Shown: positions 11,700-23,810 of the stretch, one piece after another | Layout: each line of letters starts with the position of its first letter | Position numbering within the stretch: position 1 is the stretch's first letter | NCBI RefSeq assembly: GCF_018687715.1 | Contig: NC_056762.1 | Span: forward strand, 20,783,364-20,847,363 | Reading direction: 5' to 3' | Length of the DNA stretch: 64,000 bases | Source: Carya illinoinensis | Taxonomy: Eukaryota > Streptophyta > Magnoliopsida > Fagales > Juglandaceae | The notes under the pieces: generated by a model | Told to the model about the DNA's origin: nothing | The model's input: the letters and a program-made list of their open reading frames with translations, nothing else | Database searches by the model: none | Translations under genes and position numbers: made by a program

Positions 11700-13964
11700 T
11701 GTAACGCCCCCAAATCCCCATGCACAGACACGGGGAAATCGAGACGTCCGGATGATGACATCACAGGTCACCACCCTAACGACGTGTGCCAAATGTGTGC
11801 AAAAGCAACAAATGTGCACGAAGGGACACGCAGCGGATAGCAAAGTCATATAACTAAGTACCATAATTTTTCTTAATTTAATACAAAACTGTTCAAAACA
11901 TACATATTAAAATATTACAGGACAAAAACATAATTTTAAACGAAATACAAAGCATAAATTCAGCACCCCGGCGGAGTTGCGTCCTCGAGCTCAGCGTCCT
12001 CCTCCTCATCCTCGATCTCTGCACCAAAATCTACGGAACCAAAAATGGTGCTGCAGGTAAGTAAAATCCAAACACCACTTGATAAAAACATATAGAACTC
12101 AAACAATATGCATGAAGTGATGCCAATACGCAAAACCCATAAAATCATACTTTTCCACACACGCCAAAAACCCATTTGACCCACAAAAACATATCCTTAA
12201 AACCAAGTCTCGCCATTGTCCCAGATAATGGCCCAAACCACCATTTTCCTAGAAAATTGATCAAAAGCCTCGAAAACCAACATCGCCATTTTTCCAGAAA
12301 ATGGCCCACATCCGAAAACCATAAAAACAAACCGGTTATGCATGCACCATGATCTCCCCTAGGGATCACCCGCACACCCTGGCTCTGTGCCACACCGCAG
12401 GTAACGACTATGCATGTCACACCTAAACGAGCGATGCCCAGACTCGCGCCCCGCGCGTACCTGGCCAGGCCATCCTCTAGTCCCCGCCACTCTAGGGACC
12501 ACGGAGTCGTTACGACAGCGTTACCATATCGTGCGGTCCAGTCGTCACCCTGCGACAACCCAGGGGATGTCACTCAGTATTATCCACTCCCGAGTGACCA
12601 GAGGAGCTCCACCAAGATAATAACCCAACCCGGCTTGGGCTCGTGGGACTCACGCACCCAAAAACCATTTACGCCAATAAAATGGGATTTTCTCGATTAA
12701 AACAATATGCACATAAACACAATATGCAACTCACGCCTCATGGATTAAATAATCAAGCAAACACAAACAAGCAAAACCAAGCACTCCGTCCTCAGTCCAT
12801 CCGACCCCCGAACTCCTCGGACTCAGTCCGGAATCAGCCAACCAACAACAATTAATTATTGAAAGAGTAAAATATATTTAAATCTAAAAGTAGGGTTTGA
12901 AAAATACTTACAGCGCTATATGGTATTTTTTGAAAGCTCGCGGCGTTGCAAACGGCGGAGGAAAAGCAACGTAACAGTGTAATTTACACTGTGGCCGTGG
13001 GTTGTAAAATCTTCACTTTTGAACGGGGACAAAACCAAGGCTCGGGATTGATAGGGAATGGTCTTGAGATATTTATGAAGCTAAGGGAAATGAGTTTTGG
13101 CCGTGGGTGATGGTGGAAATGGCGGTCGAAGGCCAAAAAGGGGCTGAATGGAGTTGAGCTCGTGGGAGCTGCTCCGGCAACGGATCGAGGCTAGAAATGG
13201 GTGGTTTAGGTCGGCAAGAGGTAGGGGAAGAAGCTGTGAAGAGATGGTGGCCGGAGGTGGTGCGACGACGACGAAAACGGTGAAAAACCGTATGGCTTGG
13301 AGCAGCTCGTGGTGGCTAACGGTGGCTCGGATGGAGGTGAAACTTGGTGGGAATGTTCACCGGTGAGAGGGGAAGAAAACTGGGTGGGTGGTGTAGGCCA
13401 CACCACCGGCGAGCGACAGTTCTGGGCTGCAAAAGCAACCGGCGACAGGGGCAAAAACAGAGCAGGTGCAGTGACTTCCGGCTACTTGCGGTTGCTAACG
13501 GCTGGTCCGATGGCTCTAAAAATTGGTGGAGATGATCTCTGGTAGAAGGGGAAGAGAATGGTGGTGGTGGTGCACTAAACGGTGGCCGGACGGCGGAGAA
13601 TTGGGTTGTCAAAATGGCGGCGACGGGAAGGAGAAAAGAGAGAAAAGCTGCGCGGGGAGAGAGAAACCGGGAAGGAAAGAGGAAGAAAAAGGAAGAAAAG
13701 AAGAAAAGAAGAAAAAGAAAAAGGAAAAGGGAAAAAGAAAAAGAGAAAAGAAAAGAAATGAGGTCCAATCCTTACTCCAGAAACCAAAAACAGATCCGCC
13801 GAAAACGATATTAAAAACCGTAAAACGACTAAAATAAATTAAACACCACCTCAAATAAATTAAAAACCAATTAAAATACATTAATTTAAAATAAATAAAC
13901 CAATATATTATTCAAATTAAAAACAATCCTTCAGTGAAAATACACGTAAAAACGGGGTATCACA
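11700..13964 (-). mobile_element. Tekay/Del-type solo LTR
   Basis: This 2265-bp solo LTR is read on the minus strand from TGTGATACCCCG to GGGGGCGTTACA. A perfect CTTCC duplication flanks it at 11695-11699 and 13965-13969. It is the same family as the 5' LTR at 57481-59675. Shared landmarks in opposite orientation include the ACGTGTATTTTCACTGAAGG start region, an A/T-rich stretch, a pyrimidine-rich coding-like block and the GACGTCTCGATTTCCCCGTG end region. With no internal region left, LTR-LTR recombination of a formerly complete element is the likely origin. It interrupts the integrase remnant of the Athila-like host. Lys/Arg-rich apparent frames at 13523-13837 are LTR sequence, not genes. 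Confidence 0.9.
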
Positions 13965-13969
13965 CTTCC

Positions 13970-14870
13970 TAAGAATATTTTTATCATGAAACATTTTTCT
14001 TTTAACCTTATAGACTTTAGACTTAGGCAAATGTTTCAATTTAACTCTTGGTGCTTTCATACCTACAGGAATCTGTTTTCCATATTTCTTAGGCAACTCC
14101 TCAAATTTTTGTTACCAAGCCTGTGTGCCATAATCCTGAGTTTCATAAAAAACAGTACAAATATCAATAACATCAGATGAATCACTAATAGATGTATCAA
14201 ACTCAGAATTCACAAGGGAATATTCAAGGGGATCAAAATCATGATTTGTGTGAACTCCCTTGTCTATTAGTGCGTCAATCATGTACGTTTGGTGGCACTC
14301 GTCATCTATTGACTGTATCTCAATATGGAAAATGTTGACCTCTATAGTCATGTTTCCAAAAGATAGCTTCATCAACCCATTCCTGCAATTTATAAGTGCA
14401 TTAGCCGTAGCAAAGAAATGTCTACCTAATAGGAGAGGAACCTTAGAGTTAGACTCAACAACTGATTGAGTGTCCAAAATTAAGAAATCAACAGGATAAT
14501 AAAACTTATCAATTTGGATCAAAACATCCTCAACTATCCCTCTCGGTTTCTTAGTTGAACAATCAGCCAACTGAAACACAATAGAAATAGGCTTAATTTC
14601 ACCCAAACCAAGCTGCAAATAAATGAAATAAGGCATCAAATTAACACTAGCTCCTAGATCTAGCAAGGCTTTCCCAAACTCATGATTCACAATATTACAT
14701 GCAATGGTTGGACAACCAGGATCCTTGTACTTAGGAGGAATTCGCTGTTCAATTAGAGCACTAACTTGCTCTGTCAAAATTGTTGTCTTGTTAACATGGT
14801 GCTTCCTCTTAACTATATACAAATCTTTAAGAACTTTTGCATAAGGGGAAACTTGTTTAACAACATGCAA
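13970..14870 (-). pseudogene. Athila-like protease region fused to an integrase stub
   Basis: A 252-residue open frame (14870 to 14112) carries the retropepsin-like protease: residues around 68-80 read ALLDLGASVNLMP, the Athila form of the Asp-x-Gly active site. A conserved LQLADCSTKKPRGIVEDVL segment and an LLLGRHFFATANALINC segment follow. After the stop the frame resumes as QKFEELPKKYG (about 14106), runs through PRVKLKHLPKSLK and then passes into CFHDKNILRK. That last text belongs near the C-terminus of integrase. The junction therefore skips all of RT, RNase H and the integrase core (about 3 kb in the sister element). Gag-pol of the family is one polyprotein, so this is a deletion derivative. 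Confidence 0.8.
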
Positions 14871-14891
14871 AAGAGGAAGGTTAATCTTTAT

Positions 14892-16400
14892 CTACCTAAG
14901 GTTCTCCAAGATTTCATTATTAGGATCCAAAGTTCGCATAATAGATTTTAAAGCTTGAGGAAATGGTACCTTAACTGGACTCTTGATTACCTCGACTTCC
15001 TTGGGAAACTCGGTTCTATTATTTCTTTGTTCCTCTTCAACATCCTCTGCCTTATTAGTTGTTGGGATGTGTAAGGACTTACCACTCCTTGTCATAATGA
15101 CATTGACTTCTTTCAAATTTTTTTGTACCATATGCTGACCTTGGGGTGCGGATTGAGATTGAGAAGGAAACTTGCCACGCTCATTCACACTCAAGGAGCT
15201 CATTATCTTGGATATATGACTCTTTATCTCTTTGTTTTTTTTCAACAACCTGCATAATCAAAGATTCAAACTTTTGATTAGTTTTATTCTGTGTCTCAAT
15301 AAAAGTATGCAAAGTGTCTTCTAAAGGACTCATAGAAGATGAAGGTGCATGATATGGTGCAGGATATGATCTAAGGGGTTGTGCAGGCGGCTAGTTTTCA
15401 GACTTCCAGCTAAAATTGGGGTGATTACGCCACCCCAGATTATAGGTATCAGAGAAAAGTGCAACAGGCTTCATGTATATACCTAAGGCATTACATTGTT
15501 CCTCATACATCCCTCTCATCTCAGCAAATGTGGGACACCCTTGGGCAAGGTGATCTACCCGCCACACACAAAACATGGTCCAAAAGACTCTGCATGATTA
15601 GCCACATGTGTTGGCTTTAAGTCTTTATTCTTCAACACCTCTAGCCCCCTAGTGAGCATCTCAATCTTAGCCTTTAGGTTATCTTCTTCCTTGAGATGGT
15701 AAATTCCACCACCATTTAGGTTTCTTGCAGTCGTGACCTATTTGTGCTCTCAGTAGCAATAGATCCAGTTCAAGTGTGAGCTTTTTCAGCAAGCTTATTG
15801 AGGTATTCTATGGCCTCATCAGAATCTTTCTCTAAGAACTCACTATTACACATCATCTCCACAAATTGATGCTCTCTAGGTGTAAGTCCTTCGTAAAAAT
15901 AGCTCATTAAGCGCCAATTCTCATACCCATGGTGAGGACACATACTCAATAGCTCCTTAAATTTCTCCCAAGACTGATACAAAGTCTCACTATCCTTTTG
16001 TACAAAGGTGGAGATTTGCCTTTTTAAAGCATTGGTCTTATGTTGGGAAAAATATTTATTAAAGAAGACATGAGTCATCTCATTCCATAACCCAATAGAT
16101 CGTGGTCTCAATGAGTATAGTCAACTCTTAGCTCTATCCTTAAAGAGAAATGAAAGAACTTAAGTCTCACAATGTCATTAGTTGCATTTTGACTATGAAA
16201 AGTTGCAACTACTTCCTCAAACTCCTACATGTGCACATATAGATTTTCATTTTCTAAGCCATGAAAAGTAGGGAGTAATTGTATCATCCTTGTTTTAAAA
16301 TCCAATTGACAAATATTAGTTGGAAACATGATGCATGATGGTGTGGCTGTAGTGTAGGGTGGAGGTAATTCTGAAGGGTCCTAGTGGGTTAATTTTCGTG
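14892..16400 (-). pseudogene. Athila-like gag remnant
   Basis: Gag would form the virus-like particle and bind element RNA. The minus-strand reading shows the capsid region (113 residues ending at 15770) with LRPRSIGLWNEM, TNALKRQISTF and CPHHGYENWRLMSYFYEGL. These match the gag of the complete element at 29600-30100. A nucleocapsid-type knuckle follows near 15530-15580 (C...DHLAQGC) and a C-terminal linker lies at 15248-14892. Upstream of 16111 the start is degraded by stops. At least five stops or frameshifts separate these pieces. Confidence 0.75.
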
Positions 16401-16665
16401 TTCACTCATTTTCTCAGAATTAGAAGAATTATCAAACAAATGATCAAAAAAATTAAACTCTGACTCTAACACAGGTTTACAAGCAAACTGATCCAAGGCG
16501 TCTCTATACCTGTGCATGCAAGGTAGAGAAAAACGTAACACTAAAAAAACTATAAAAAGAAAAATAAAATAAAATAAAGATGCATCAAGCTAAAAGAGAG
16601 AACGAAGTTACCGCCTTTACAAATTGTTGAAAAGAAAAATTATCTCACAATTGTTCTACCATTTT

Positions 16666-16681
16666 CCCGGCAACGGTGCCA
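16666..16681 (-). other. Primer binding site (tRNA-Asp-like), Athila type
   Basis: The minus strand reads TGGCACCGTTGCCGGG five bases inside the LTR end. Athila-group elements use a TGGCGCCGTTGCCGGGG-type site, reported to pair with tRNA-Asp. One base differs from that form. The complete element has the same site at 30574-30591. Confidence 0.75.
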
Positions 16682-16686
16682 AAATT

Positions 16687-18050
16687 TGATTACGCCCAAA
16701 GAATAACGTGGTAGTTGTAGCACAGCTTTGGGGTGTCGATTCCATAAGGAGACAAATTAAAAGAATAGCAAGAGGAACAAAGAAATTAAAGAAAAATATT
16801 AAATAAGTAATGGAGAACAAAGACTAATTTTAAATGTAAATTAAAGTGAAGCAAAGTGATTAACGAAAAAAGTACTCAAATTTGACAAACACTAGAGCAT
16901 CAGGAATCCCTTGCACAAATCTGGTATTTTAATTATTCTTAATTCATTGGATAACTCAATTAGGAACTCAATTTATGAAATTCCCAATCGGAAGGTATAG
17001 ATTTATAAACCAAAATTAAATAAAATTTAACCCTTTGAAAAAAATCATTCACCACTTTTAAAATACGTAAATTACTACCCCTATTGAGAAAATCCAATGA
17101 CGACAATATACTCAGGGAGTAATATTGCAGCAAAAAACAAAATCAATATAGATAAATAATTGATCCAAACATAATCAAAGAACTAATCCATTCAATAGAA
17201 AAAGTATGACTGAATCCATAAACAGAATAAATTTTATGATTATTTGAAGAAGAAAACATCAACGATGAGTTGAGAATGATAAAACAAAAGAGTTTTAGCA
17301 ATTGAAAATCAAATACATGAATTAAAAATAAATAAAAAAATACCATCTAATGTGCAAGTTCATCCCTAATCCTACTTGAAAATTTAGTTACCCATAAATA
17401 TACTGGATAACAAAAATCTCCAGAGAAAATTGAAGTGAACGGTAGCCATGGAAGTGATTTTCTCCTCTCTTTAGATCTGCCACTTGTGCCTCTCCTCCTC
17501 CTCTATTTTGTGTAATGATATGCTTATATGGGGTAGGAAAGAAACCCTAATGTCCTCTTAATTTTCGCATAAAAAAATCGCCTAAATTTTAGGACTTATC
17601 TTGACAGCCATGTACACCCTTCAAAAATTCGAATTTAGAAATCCTTATTAGAGACAAAGTTATAGCCCTTTAGGATAGCTTTCTAATGCATCAAGAATCG
17701 TATCCATCCGATATGTGAGTAAAAAAATACATTCAAAAGACTAAAGTATGTCCAGACATTCTCTTAGCGAATTTTGGACTTGGACTTCTTGTTGTTTCAT
17801 TTTGTGATTTTTTTTTCTTTTCTTCCAAATTGCTCTCAAACTCCATGAATGTCCTCCTTTGGATTTGACTGGGCTTGACTTGCTACTTTATAAAATCTGA
17901 AATTAAACATAATAAAAACTGCTCAGGAGTATCATAACGTAAATAGAAATTCAATTTAAGAATATACATTAATTTCTATGATTTATATTCACATTTTAAC
18001 ATTTTAGTCAAATAATAGGGTATTTAGAGTGCACTTTCGCACACTCATCA
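16687..18050 (-). repeat. LTR of the defective Athila-like element (element 5' LTR)
   Basis: The 1364-bp LTR reads TGATTACG...CACTCATCA on the plus strand and is bordered by the PBS on the left and GGTTG on the right. It has no coding content. The last 98 bp match 9600-9697. Confidence 0.8.
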
Positions 18051-18055
18051 GGTTG
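18051..18055 (+). repeat. Target-site duplication GGTTG, right copy
   Basis: It follows the LTR end TCATCA and pairs with 9586-9590. Confidence 0.75.
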
Positions 18056-20833
18056 CTTCCACGCTATGGCCGGGTGTAGGAAGCTACTTAGGAGCGTGAA
18101 GTATCTCAAGGATGAGATTATTAATTTATTTAAATTAAATGCTTTTCTATGTCTTGTTTCCCACAGCTCCACCTAAATTGTGGTGCCGAACCACCACGAG
18201 CCACTGTACCTCATCCCAACCACATGTCTCTCTCCTTGCCCCATGGATCTCACTCAATCTAGTGCTTTGTTAATGTGCGCAGCATCCAGCCACGACCATC
18301 GCCACCCGGGGTCAATCCTGTGACCCAACTCCAACACCATCATACCCTAGCCAACTGAGGCCTTTGCCTCCCTCTTCTTTCTTAGTCAGCCTTCAATTCC
18401 CACCTCCTGCCTCCACCATAGAGTCCCCACCAAATCCTAGTTCCAATCACCCAAACAGTCCATCCTTGCATGTGTGCAGCTGCCACCACGGGACCATGCC
18501 AGGCAGCAAGTGACGCAAGCTTTCAGCCTCTTGCTATGGTATAATTCCTATCCCCCTTTTTTAATTAATAATTATATTGTGTTGTGATTTGTGAATGGAG
18601 TTGTTTGTGATGTGAAGCTGTGTTGTGGTTGAGCTTTGTGAAGTGTTGTGATGGTTTTGCAATTGTGGAGTGTGTTCCAAAATTTTGTAGTTTGAAGTGA
18701 TGGGCTATTATGTAGTTATAAAGTGTATTACGTGGTGGTGTAGTTGGAGTGTTAGGCATTACTATGCGGTTTATGTTATGGTTGTAAGTAGTGTGAAGTG
18801 ATAGTGTGTTGTGAAGTGGGTGATGTGGCAGTGTGTTGTGAAGTGACAAAGTTGTGATTGTGAAGTAGCAGGACTATTATAAATTTTCTCTATGAAGTGA
18901 TGAGACGATGGGGTGGTTGTGAAGTGGCAGGATGCTACTTGAATTGTTGAGATGAGCCATGTAGTTTGAAGTGTAGTGTAAAGTGATTGGGTGCAGTGTA
19001 GTCATGATGTAGTTGTATGTCATGTGGGTTGAGTAAAGTGTCAGGATAAGTTATGTAGTTTCGATGTGGTGTGTACAGTGATGTGTTTGGTTGGAATTGA
19101 GTTGGACGTAGTATCATTACGTCTGAAGCTTGTTTAAACAAGTAGACATTTTAGTGAATTATAAGTTAATCTTACGTGATAAAAGGGGTGAGGTACATGT
19201 GTCAATTGGTTGGATGTATGTGCTGGACAAATTTATCATATGTAATGGATAATTTATCTTAAGCATGAGTACGCAGTGTTTAAGCCTCAAGGTTGGATTA
19301 AAGTTGTGCATTCTGCATGGTCAAGATTACGAGGAGGTGTTGGTTAGGTTATACATGAATGAAGGAAGGGATTATGTACTGGCCAAGGTTGAGCTACATG
19401 ACTTGGTTGGTTTGAGTTATGCATCAGAGTGGATGGTTAAGTAGGTAGAGAGTATGATGAAGGTGATTGTGTGTCTCAGCCTTTAAACTGAATCAAGGAG
19501 GTTCATTATGAAGGATAAGAATGTCAAGTAGGAGGCTATGTATTGGGAAGGTGACCTCAAGTGGGTCACAAGTTTCATTCCTAATAATTAGGAAACATGA
19601 TAAAGGAAAGCATAGAAGATGGAAATTAGATGGAAGAGTATGTATAGATGAAGGAAGTCCAAAGTCAAGAGCACTTTACGTATTTTCTAAGTTTTAGTTG
19701 GTTATGAACTTGAAGTGAGAATGATATAAGTTATATATGCATGTAGGTTGCCATCTGACACACACATGAATGAACTACATGAAATGAGTATGGCATGGAG
19801 TTTAGGTAAATAATACGTTCATACTCTTATAGCATTTTCTAAACGATATGCAATGAAAATGAAATGTTTCTCTTTAAGATGTTTTATGAAATGAAATGAG
19901 ATGATGTTTTGTGAAAGTATGCTATGTATGATGTTTAAAAGTATATGCATGTAAAGGCCTTCTGTGGTAGCCCATTTTTATGCACCCAAAGTAATAGTTT
20001 ATATGCATGTGAATGGATGTTACATGTAGTACTTGTTATACGTATGTTCCATGAAATGAAACATTGAGGTTTATGCTTGATGCTTTTAAATGATATTTGA
20101 AGTGATGCAATGAGGCTATGAAAATGATTTTAAATGATGCTATGAAAATGATTTTAAAGAAAATGATTTTAAATGATGCTATGAAAATGATTTTAAATGA
20201 GGCTATGAAATGATTTTAAATAATCCCATTAATTGATGTTCAAGGATGCTATGAATTGATGTTTATGATGATGCTCATGTTTATGCTTTTCTAAGATACT
20301 TTTAAATGATGATGTTTAAGCTTATGCTTTTAAATGATGTTTATGAATAAAATAGATTGATGAATGAAAAGAAGAGGACTGAATGAATGAAAAGAAATGA
20401 ATGTTTTAATGTATGAAAATATGTGACAGACATGATTGAATGAATGATGGTACCAAAAGACTTGATTATAGTGCTGGGTAAGTAGTACTAGTAGTGCATC
20501 CAGTGCTACCCCTTAACTGAAAGAGATTCCCAACCCATGGCCATGGGTAGAATCTACCAAAAGACCGCAACCCCAACACACGGGATGTAACAGTGTGTAC
20601 CAGCCAAAGGAAAAGTGAAAACAATTAAAGTGAGTATTGTGTGATCATTTAACTCTTTACAAATGAATGAACAAGGTGTGATAATGTTTTATGAGAAAGG
20701 AAAACCTTTTTAAAGAAAGCCCCATCTTGTAATATTTTCAAATGAAATGTACACTTTATATAAAGTATGTAGATGAAATTGAATGTATAAATGAAAACTT
20801 ATGTTAGTATATTTTGACTGTATGAAGTAGTGC
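18056..20833. repeat. Unclassified LTR-like non-coding DNA with tandem repeats
   Basis: There is no coding homology. A C/A-rich block (18170-18530) is followed by a TGTGAAGTG-rich, G/T-rich stretch (18590-18960), then ATG- and GAA-rich low-complexity DNA. A 24-bp tandem repeat lies at 20115-20222. The overall order (pyrimidine-rich block, long AT-rich body, GTACCAGCCAAAGG-type end region) resembles a plant Gypsy LTR, but I cannot define termini or a target duplication. Confidence 0.4.
20115..20222. repeat. 24-bp tandem repeat, about 4.5 copies
   Basis: The unit GCTATGAAAATGATTTTAAA plus ATGAT starts at 20115, 20139, 20178 and 20202. A partial unit lies between the second and third. Confidence 0.8.
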
Positions 20834-20976
20834 TCCGTGAGGAAATGTGGTTTCATCAAATTGAACATGACGGGATAAGAAAATGCTATTAGTGGCTGGA
20901 TCAAGGCACTTATATGCACTCTGAGAAGTGGAATATCCAACAAAAATATAGGGCCAAGATTTTGGAGTCAATTTCT
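20834..20976 (-). pseudogene. Copia integrase C-terminal fragment
   Basis: The minus-strand translation reads KLTPKSWPYIFVGYSTSQ, then SAYKCLDPATNSIFLSRHV and QFDETTFPHG. This is the conserved segment after the integrase core of Copia elements (a K-L-x-P-x-S...F-x-G-Y pattern, then SRHVxFDE...FP). Only about 47 residues remain, and it abuts an oppositely oriented Copia fragment. Confidence 0.75.
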
Positions 20977-21109
20977 TAATAAAGATATTGTCATCAAATA
21001 TTTGTCCACTAATGATCAGATAGCTGATGTTTTTACTAAAGGTCTTACAGCCTCTCGGTTTCTCCTTCTTCATTTCGAGCTTCATGTTTTTACACCCCCA
21101 CTTAGTTTG
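20977..21109 (+). pseudogene. Copia RNase H C-terminal fragment
   Basis: The plus-strand translation reads NKDIVIKYLSTNDQIADVFT followed by KGLTASRFLLLHFEL. This is the conserved end of the Copia RNase H domain (IADxFTKxL). It points the opposite way from the integrase fragment next to it, so an inversion or two separate insertions made the junction near 20976. Its 3' side stops where the hAT-like element begins. Confidence 0.78.
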
Positions 21110-21352
21110 CACTAAAACTGTTCAAAAATTCGGCCCGGTTTGGAACCCAGATAACCGGATTTTGGTTTCGGATTTCAGCCCAGATTGAATTTGGGCTGAA
21201 ACTCGTATTGCAAAACTCGGACCTATCTAGTCCTGGTATGGGTTGTCTAACCCGAGTACCGATTTTAAAACCCGGTACCTGGGTTTATGTACCACCTTGT
21301 TTCTAACTTATAGGGTTTTCAATATCTTTAGCTTCCGCTGCCCTCCCTTCAT

Positions 21353-21356
<4 letters not shown>

Positions 21357-21435
<79 letters not shown>
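21357..21435. repeat. (CT)n microsatellite, first copy
   Basis: About 39 uninterrupted CT dinucleotides, followed by GAAACCTAGC and a GATCAAAG motif also seen after the second tract at 32836-32918. Confidence 0.95.
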
Positions 21436-21439
<4 letters not shown>

Positions 21440-21529
21440 AACCTAGCTTTCCCTGTCGATCAAAGTGTTGCCTTCATCCTCGTCTTCTTGTTTTGTGGTC
21501 TCTATTTGTTTTGTTCATGTTTTGTGCTG

Positions 21530-21534
21530 TCGTC
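21530..21534 (+). repeat. Target-site duplication TCGTC, left copy
   Basis: TCGTC precedes TGACTCG at 21535 and recurs at 32797-32801 after the other LTR. Confidence 0.9.
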
Positions 21535-23810
21535 TGACTCGTGGTCGAATGTGCTTCTAAGTGTAGAAGTGTCAAATTGTATCAAGGATAAATCCAGAAT
21601 CGTATTCCACAGGGACAATGGGTTATCAAATCGTATAAGAGATTTGTGAGTAACAAATGAATCAAGTATGAGTGATGAAAATAAAATTCAAATGCAATGA
21701 AAAAAAGATAATCGAAGTTGAAATTAGAGTTTCTTAAGAAAAACAAATTAACGAACACTTGGGTTGGGTATGAGACTCTCTTTATTTCGGATTCTAGATA
21801 ATTATCTCGATTAACAATCCAGTCAAGGCATTGATAAACGGAAGATAAAAAGCTAAGCTCAAGTTTTGCAATATTTTCCTAAGGGATTCTCTACTTTACT
21901 AGTCAAACACACATTAACAAACAACTGAGAGAGGCCTTGATGGTTTTCAAGCTTTTATTGTGCCTTATGTCAACAACAAAACAAGAGCAAGAGCCACAAT
22001 CTATTTTTAATTCAAATCCGACTAGTAATATAGAGTGATCATCATTAATTGACAAAATATTGCACTATACTAGAATCCAAAACAAATCAAGCTTCATTCC
22101 ACAACCCAAGCTTCAAAAATTAGCTACGCATGATAATTCTAACAATAAAGATAAGTCTAAGATGAGTCATGACAAAATCTAAAAGCAAAAGAAATCTAAA
22201 ATAAAAATAAGCCGAAAGCCAAAAATTAACCAAGAAGAAAACCACCTCCAAAATGCTAGATGAAAGAAAAACGTAAAGAAGAAAAACAGGAAAAGAAATA
22301 AAATTAAAAACTCTCAACTACCACATTACTATCCGTCTATTGGAAAAGCCAAATTGAATCCTTCCAAAAACAGCCACTTGCCTCCTTAAAGAAAAGAGCA
22401 AAGAAATTAAAACTCAGCTACACTCTACTCCCTAGAACTAAATGAAAAAAACAAGAAAGTGAAGGTAAAAAAAAACAAAACTAGCTGTTTCTGCTAAACG
22501 AAAAAGGAAAGAAAAATAAAACTAGCCTACTCTACTGTCTAGGTCTGGAACCGAAAGAAGAATGAAAATAAAAACAAAACCAGCTGCTTCTCCGTCTAAA
22601 CGAATGAAAGGAAAATAACAACTCCAAGCTAAGCTACTGTTGTAGCCAATATTGACAACCTCCAGCCATGAAGACCAAAAGGCCAAATGAAATAAGTGCA
22701 GAAAAATCAAAACAACTGCCCAAGCTTAAAGAAAATAAATCCTAGACTACCCCCCTCTGCTGTTTTCCAGCTTAAACGAAAAAAATAAGCAAAAATGAAA
22801 GAACAAACTAACAACTCAAAAACTAAGCTACTGAACAGTATGAAAACAAAGCAAGAATACTCCAAAACTGAGCTACTCTCCCTGTTGCTGCTGCCTCCAG
22901 CTAAATAAATATCTGATCCACTTCTTCTCCTGCAACGTGCATGTGCATGGTTCTGTTTTTGGTCCAGCACAAGATTCCGTTGCTTTCTTGCATGTTGTCT
23001 ATGTGGGTTTGTTGCTGCACATTCATCTGTGAGTTCCAGCATCCTGCTGTCTTCAACGTGAGTTTCTTTCTGCATGTGTATTGCATGTGTGAGTTGGTCT
23101 GCATGTTTGAGTATGAATGAGTGTTCTGTTGTATGTGTGAGTTGCTATCACGTTTGAGGCTGCTGTCTGCTGTGTTTGCACTTTTCTGCATGTGTGAGTC
23201 TACTGTAACGTGCAGCGTGTGTGAGCTAGTGTTCTGCCTGAAGGCTGGTCTTTTTTTTTTCTTTTCTTCTGCTGACTTGCTACACGTCTGAGTGTCTGCT
23301 ACATGTGTATTGCATGTGTGAGTCTCTTTCTGCATGTGTGTGTGCATGTGTGAATCCGGTTGAGTGTCTTTCTGCTGCTGTACAGTGTGTGTGAGTGGGT
23401 GTGTCACTTTTCTGCATGTGTGTTGTATGTGTGAGTCCGGTTGTGTGCTGTCCATGTGGTGCCCGAGTGAGTTTGTTTGCTGTCCATGTGATGCCCGAGT
23501 GAGTTTATTTGCTGTCCATGTGATGCTGCTTGTGTGAGTGTTCCTGCTCCACTCATAATCAATTCTTTTATTTCTTTATAGGTCCCACTCTTTGTTTCCT
23601 TCCATAAATGCCCTATAATATATAAATGAAATGATATTATAGTTTAAGTATTTCAAGAGCAAATATGAGACTTTGATGTGCAAAATATTATCATCAATAA
23701 ATTTTCATTAAGTATTAAAATTTTGATGCATAATTAATTGTTCAACCATTATTTGATGTAATAAATCACTCACTAAAACAGCTTAATTATGCATTTCTAG
23801 CACTTCATCA
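21535..23810 (-). repeat. Athila LTR (element 3' LTR), 2276 bp
   Basis: Termini are TGACTC and TTCATCA. Compared with 30598-32796 it keeps a roughly 70-bp segment (about 21951-22021) that the other LTR lacks. It has three copies of a 32-bp unit (starting 23447, 23479, 23511) where the other has two. A block rich in CATGTGTGAGT (23040-23540) gives a stop-poor His/Thr/Gln-rich frame on the minus strand (23455-22901). Confidence 0.95.

Larger units (their letters stand above)
9591..18050 (-). mobile_element. Athila-like Gypsy retrotransposon, internally deleted, minus strand
   Basis: A 5-bp GGTTG duplication flanks the element, which reads right to left. Its order is LTR (16687-18050), PBS (16666-16681), gag remnant, protease, then a jump to the last part of integrase, a long non-coding tail and a 107-bp LTR remnant (9591-9697). 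The whole RT, RNase H and integrase catalytic core is absent. A Tekay-type solo LTR (11700-13964) is nested in the integrase remnant. The Athila assignment rests on the protease style (D-L-G-A-S-V-N-L-M-P), the PBS and the close relation to the complete element at 21535-32796. The copy could only have moved with enzymes supplied by another element, or the deletions came after insertion. Confidence 0.85.

Noticed and set aside
13523..13837. Lys/Arg/Glu-rich open frame and its Phe/Ser-rich mirror frames
   Set aside because: They lie in the purine-rich part of a Tekay-type solo LTR. The matching region of the 5' LTR at 57660-57850 is the same feature reversed.
18565..19141. His/Asn/Thr-rich minus-strand frames
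   Set aside because: They come from TGTGAAGTG-like low-complexity repeats without homology.
21243..21446. Leu/Ser repeat frame, also at 32803-33109
   Set aside because: Translation of (CT)n microsatellites.
22120..23075. Hydrophobic Phe/Leu-rich frames resembling membrane proteins (also 31106-31309, 31622-32077)
   Set aside because: They lie in Athila LTRs and come from A/T-rich DNA on the minus strand. No start context or family similarity.
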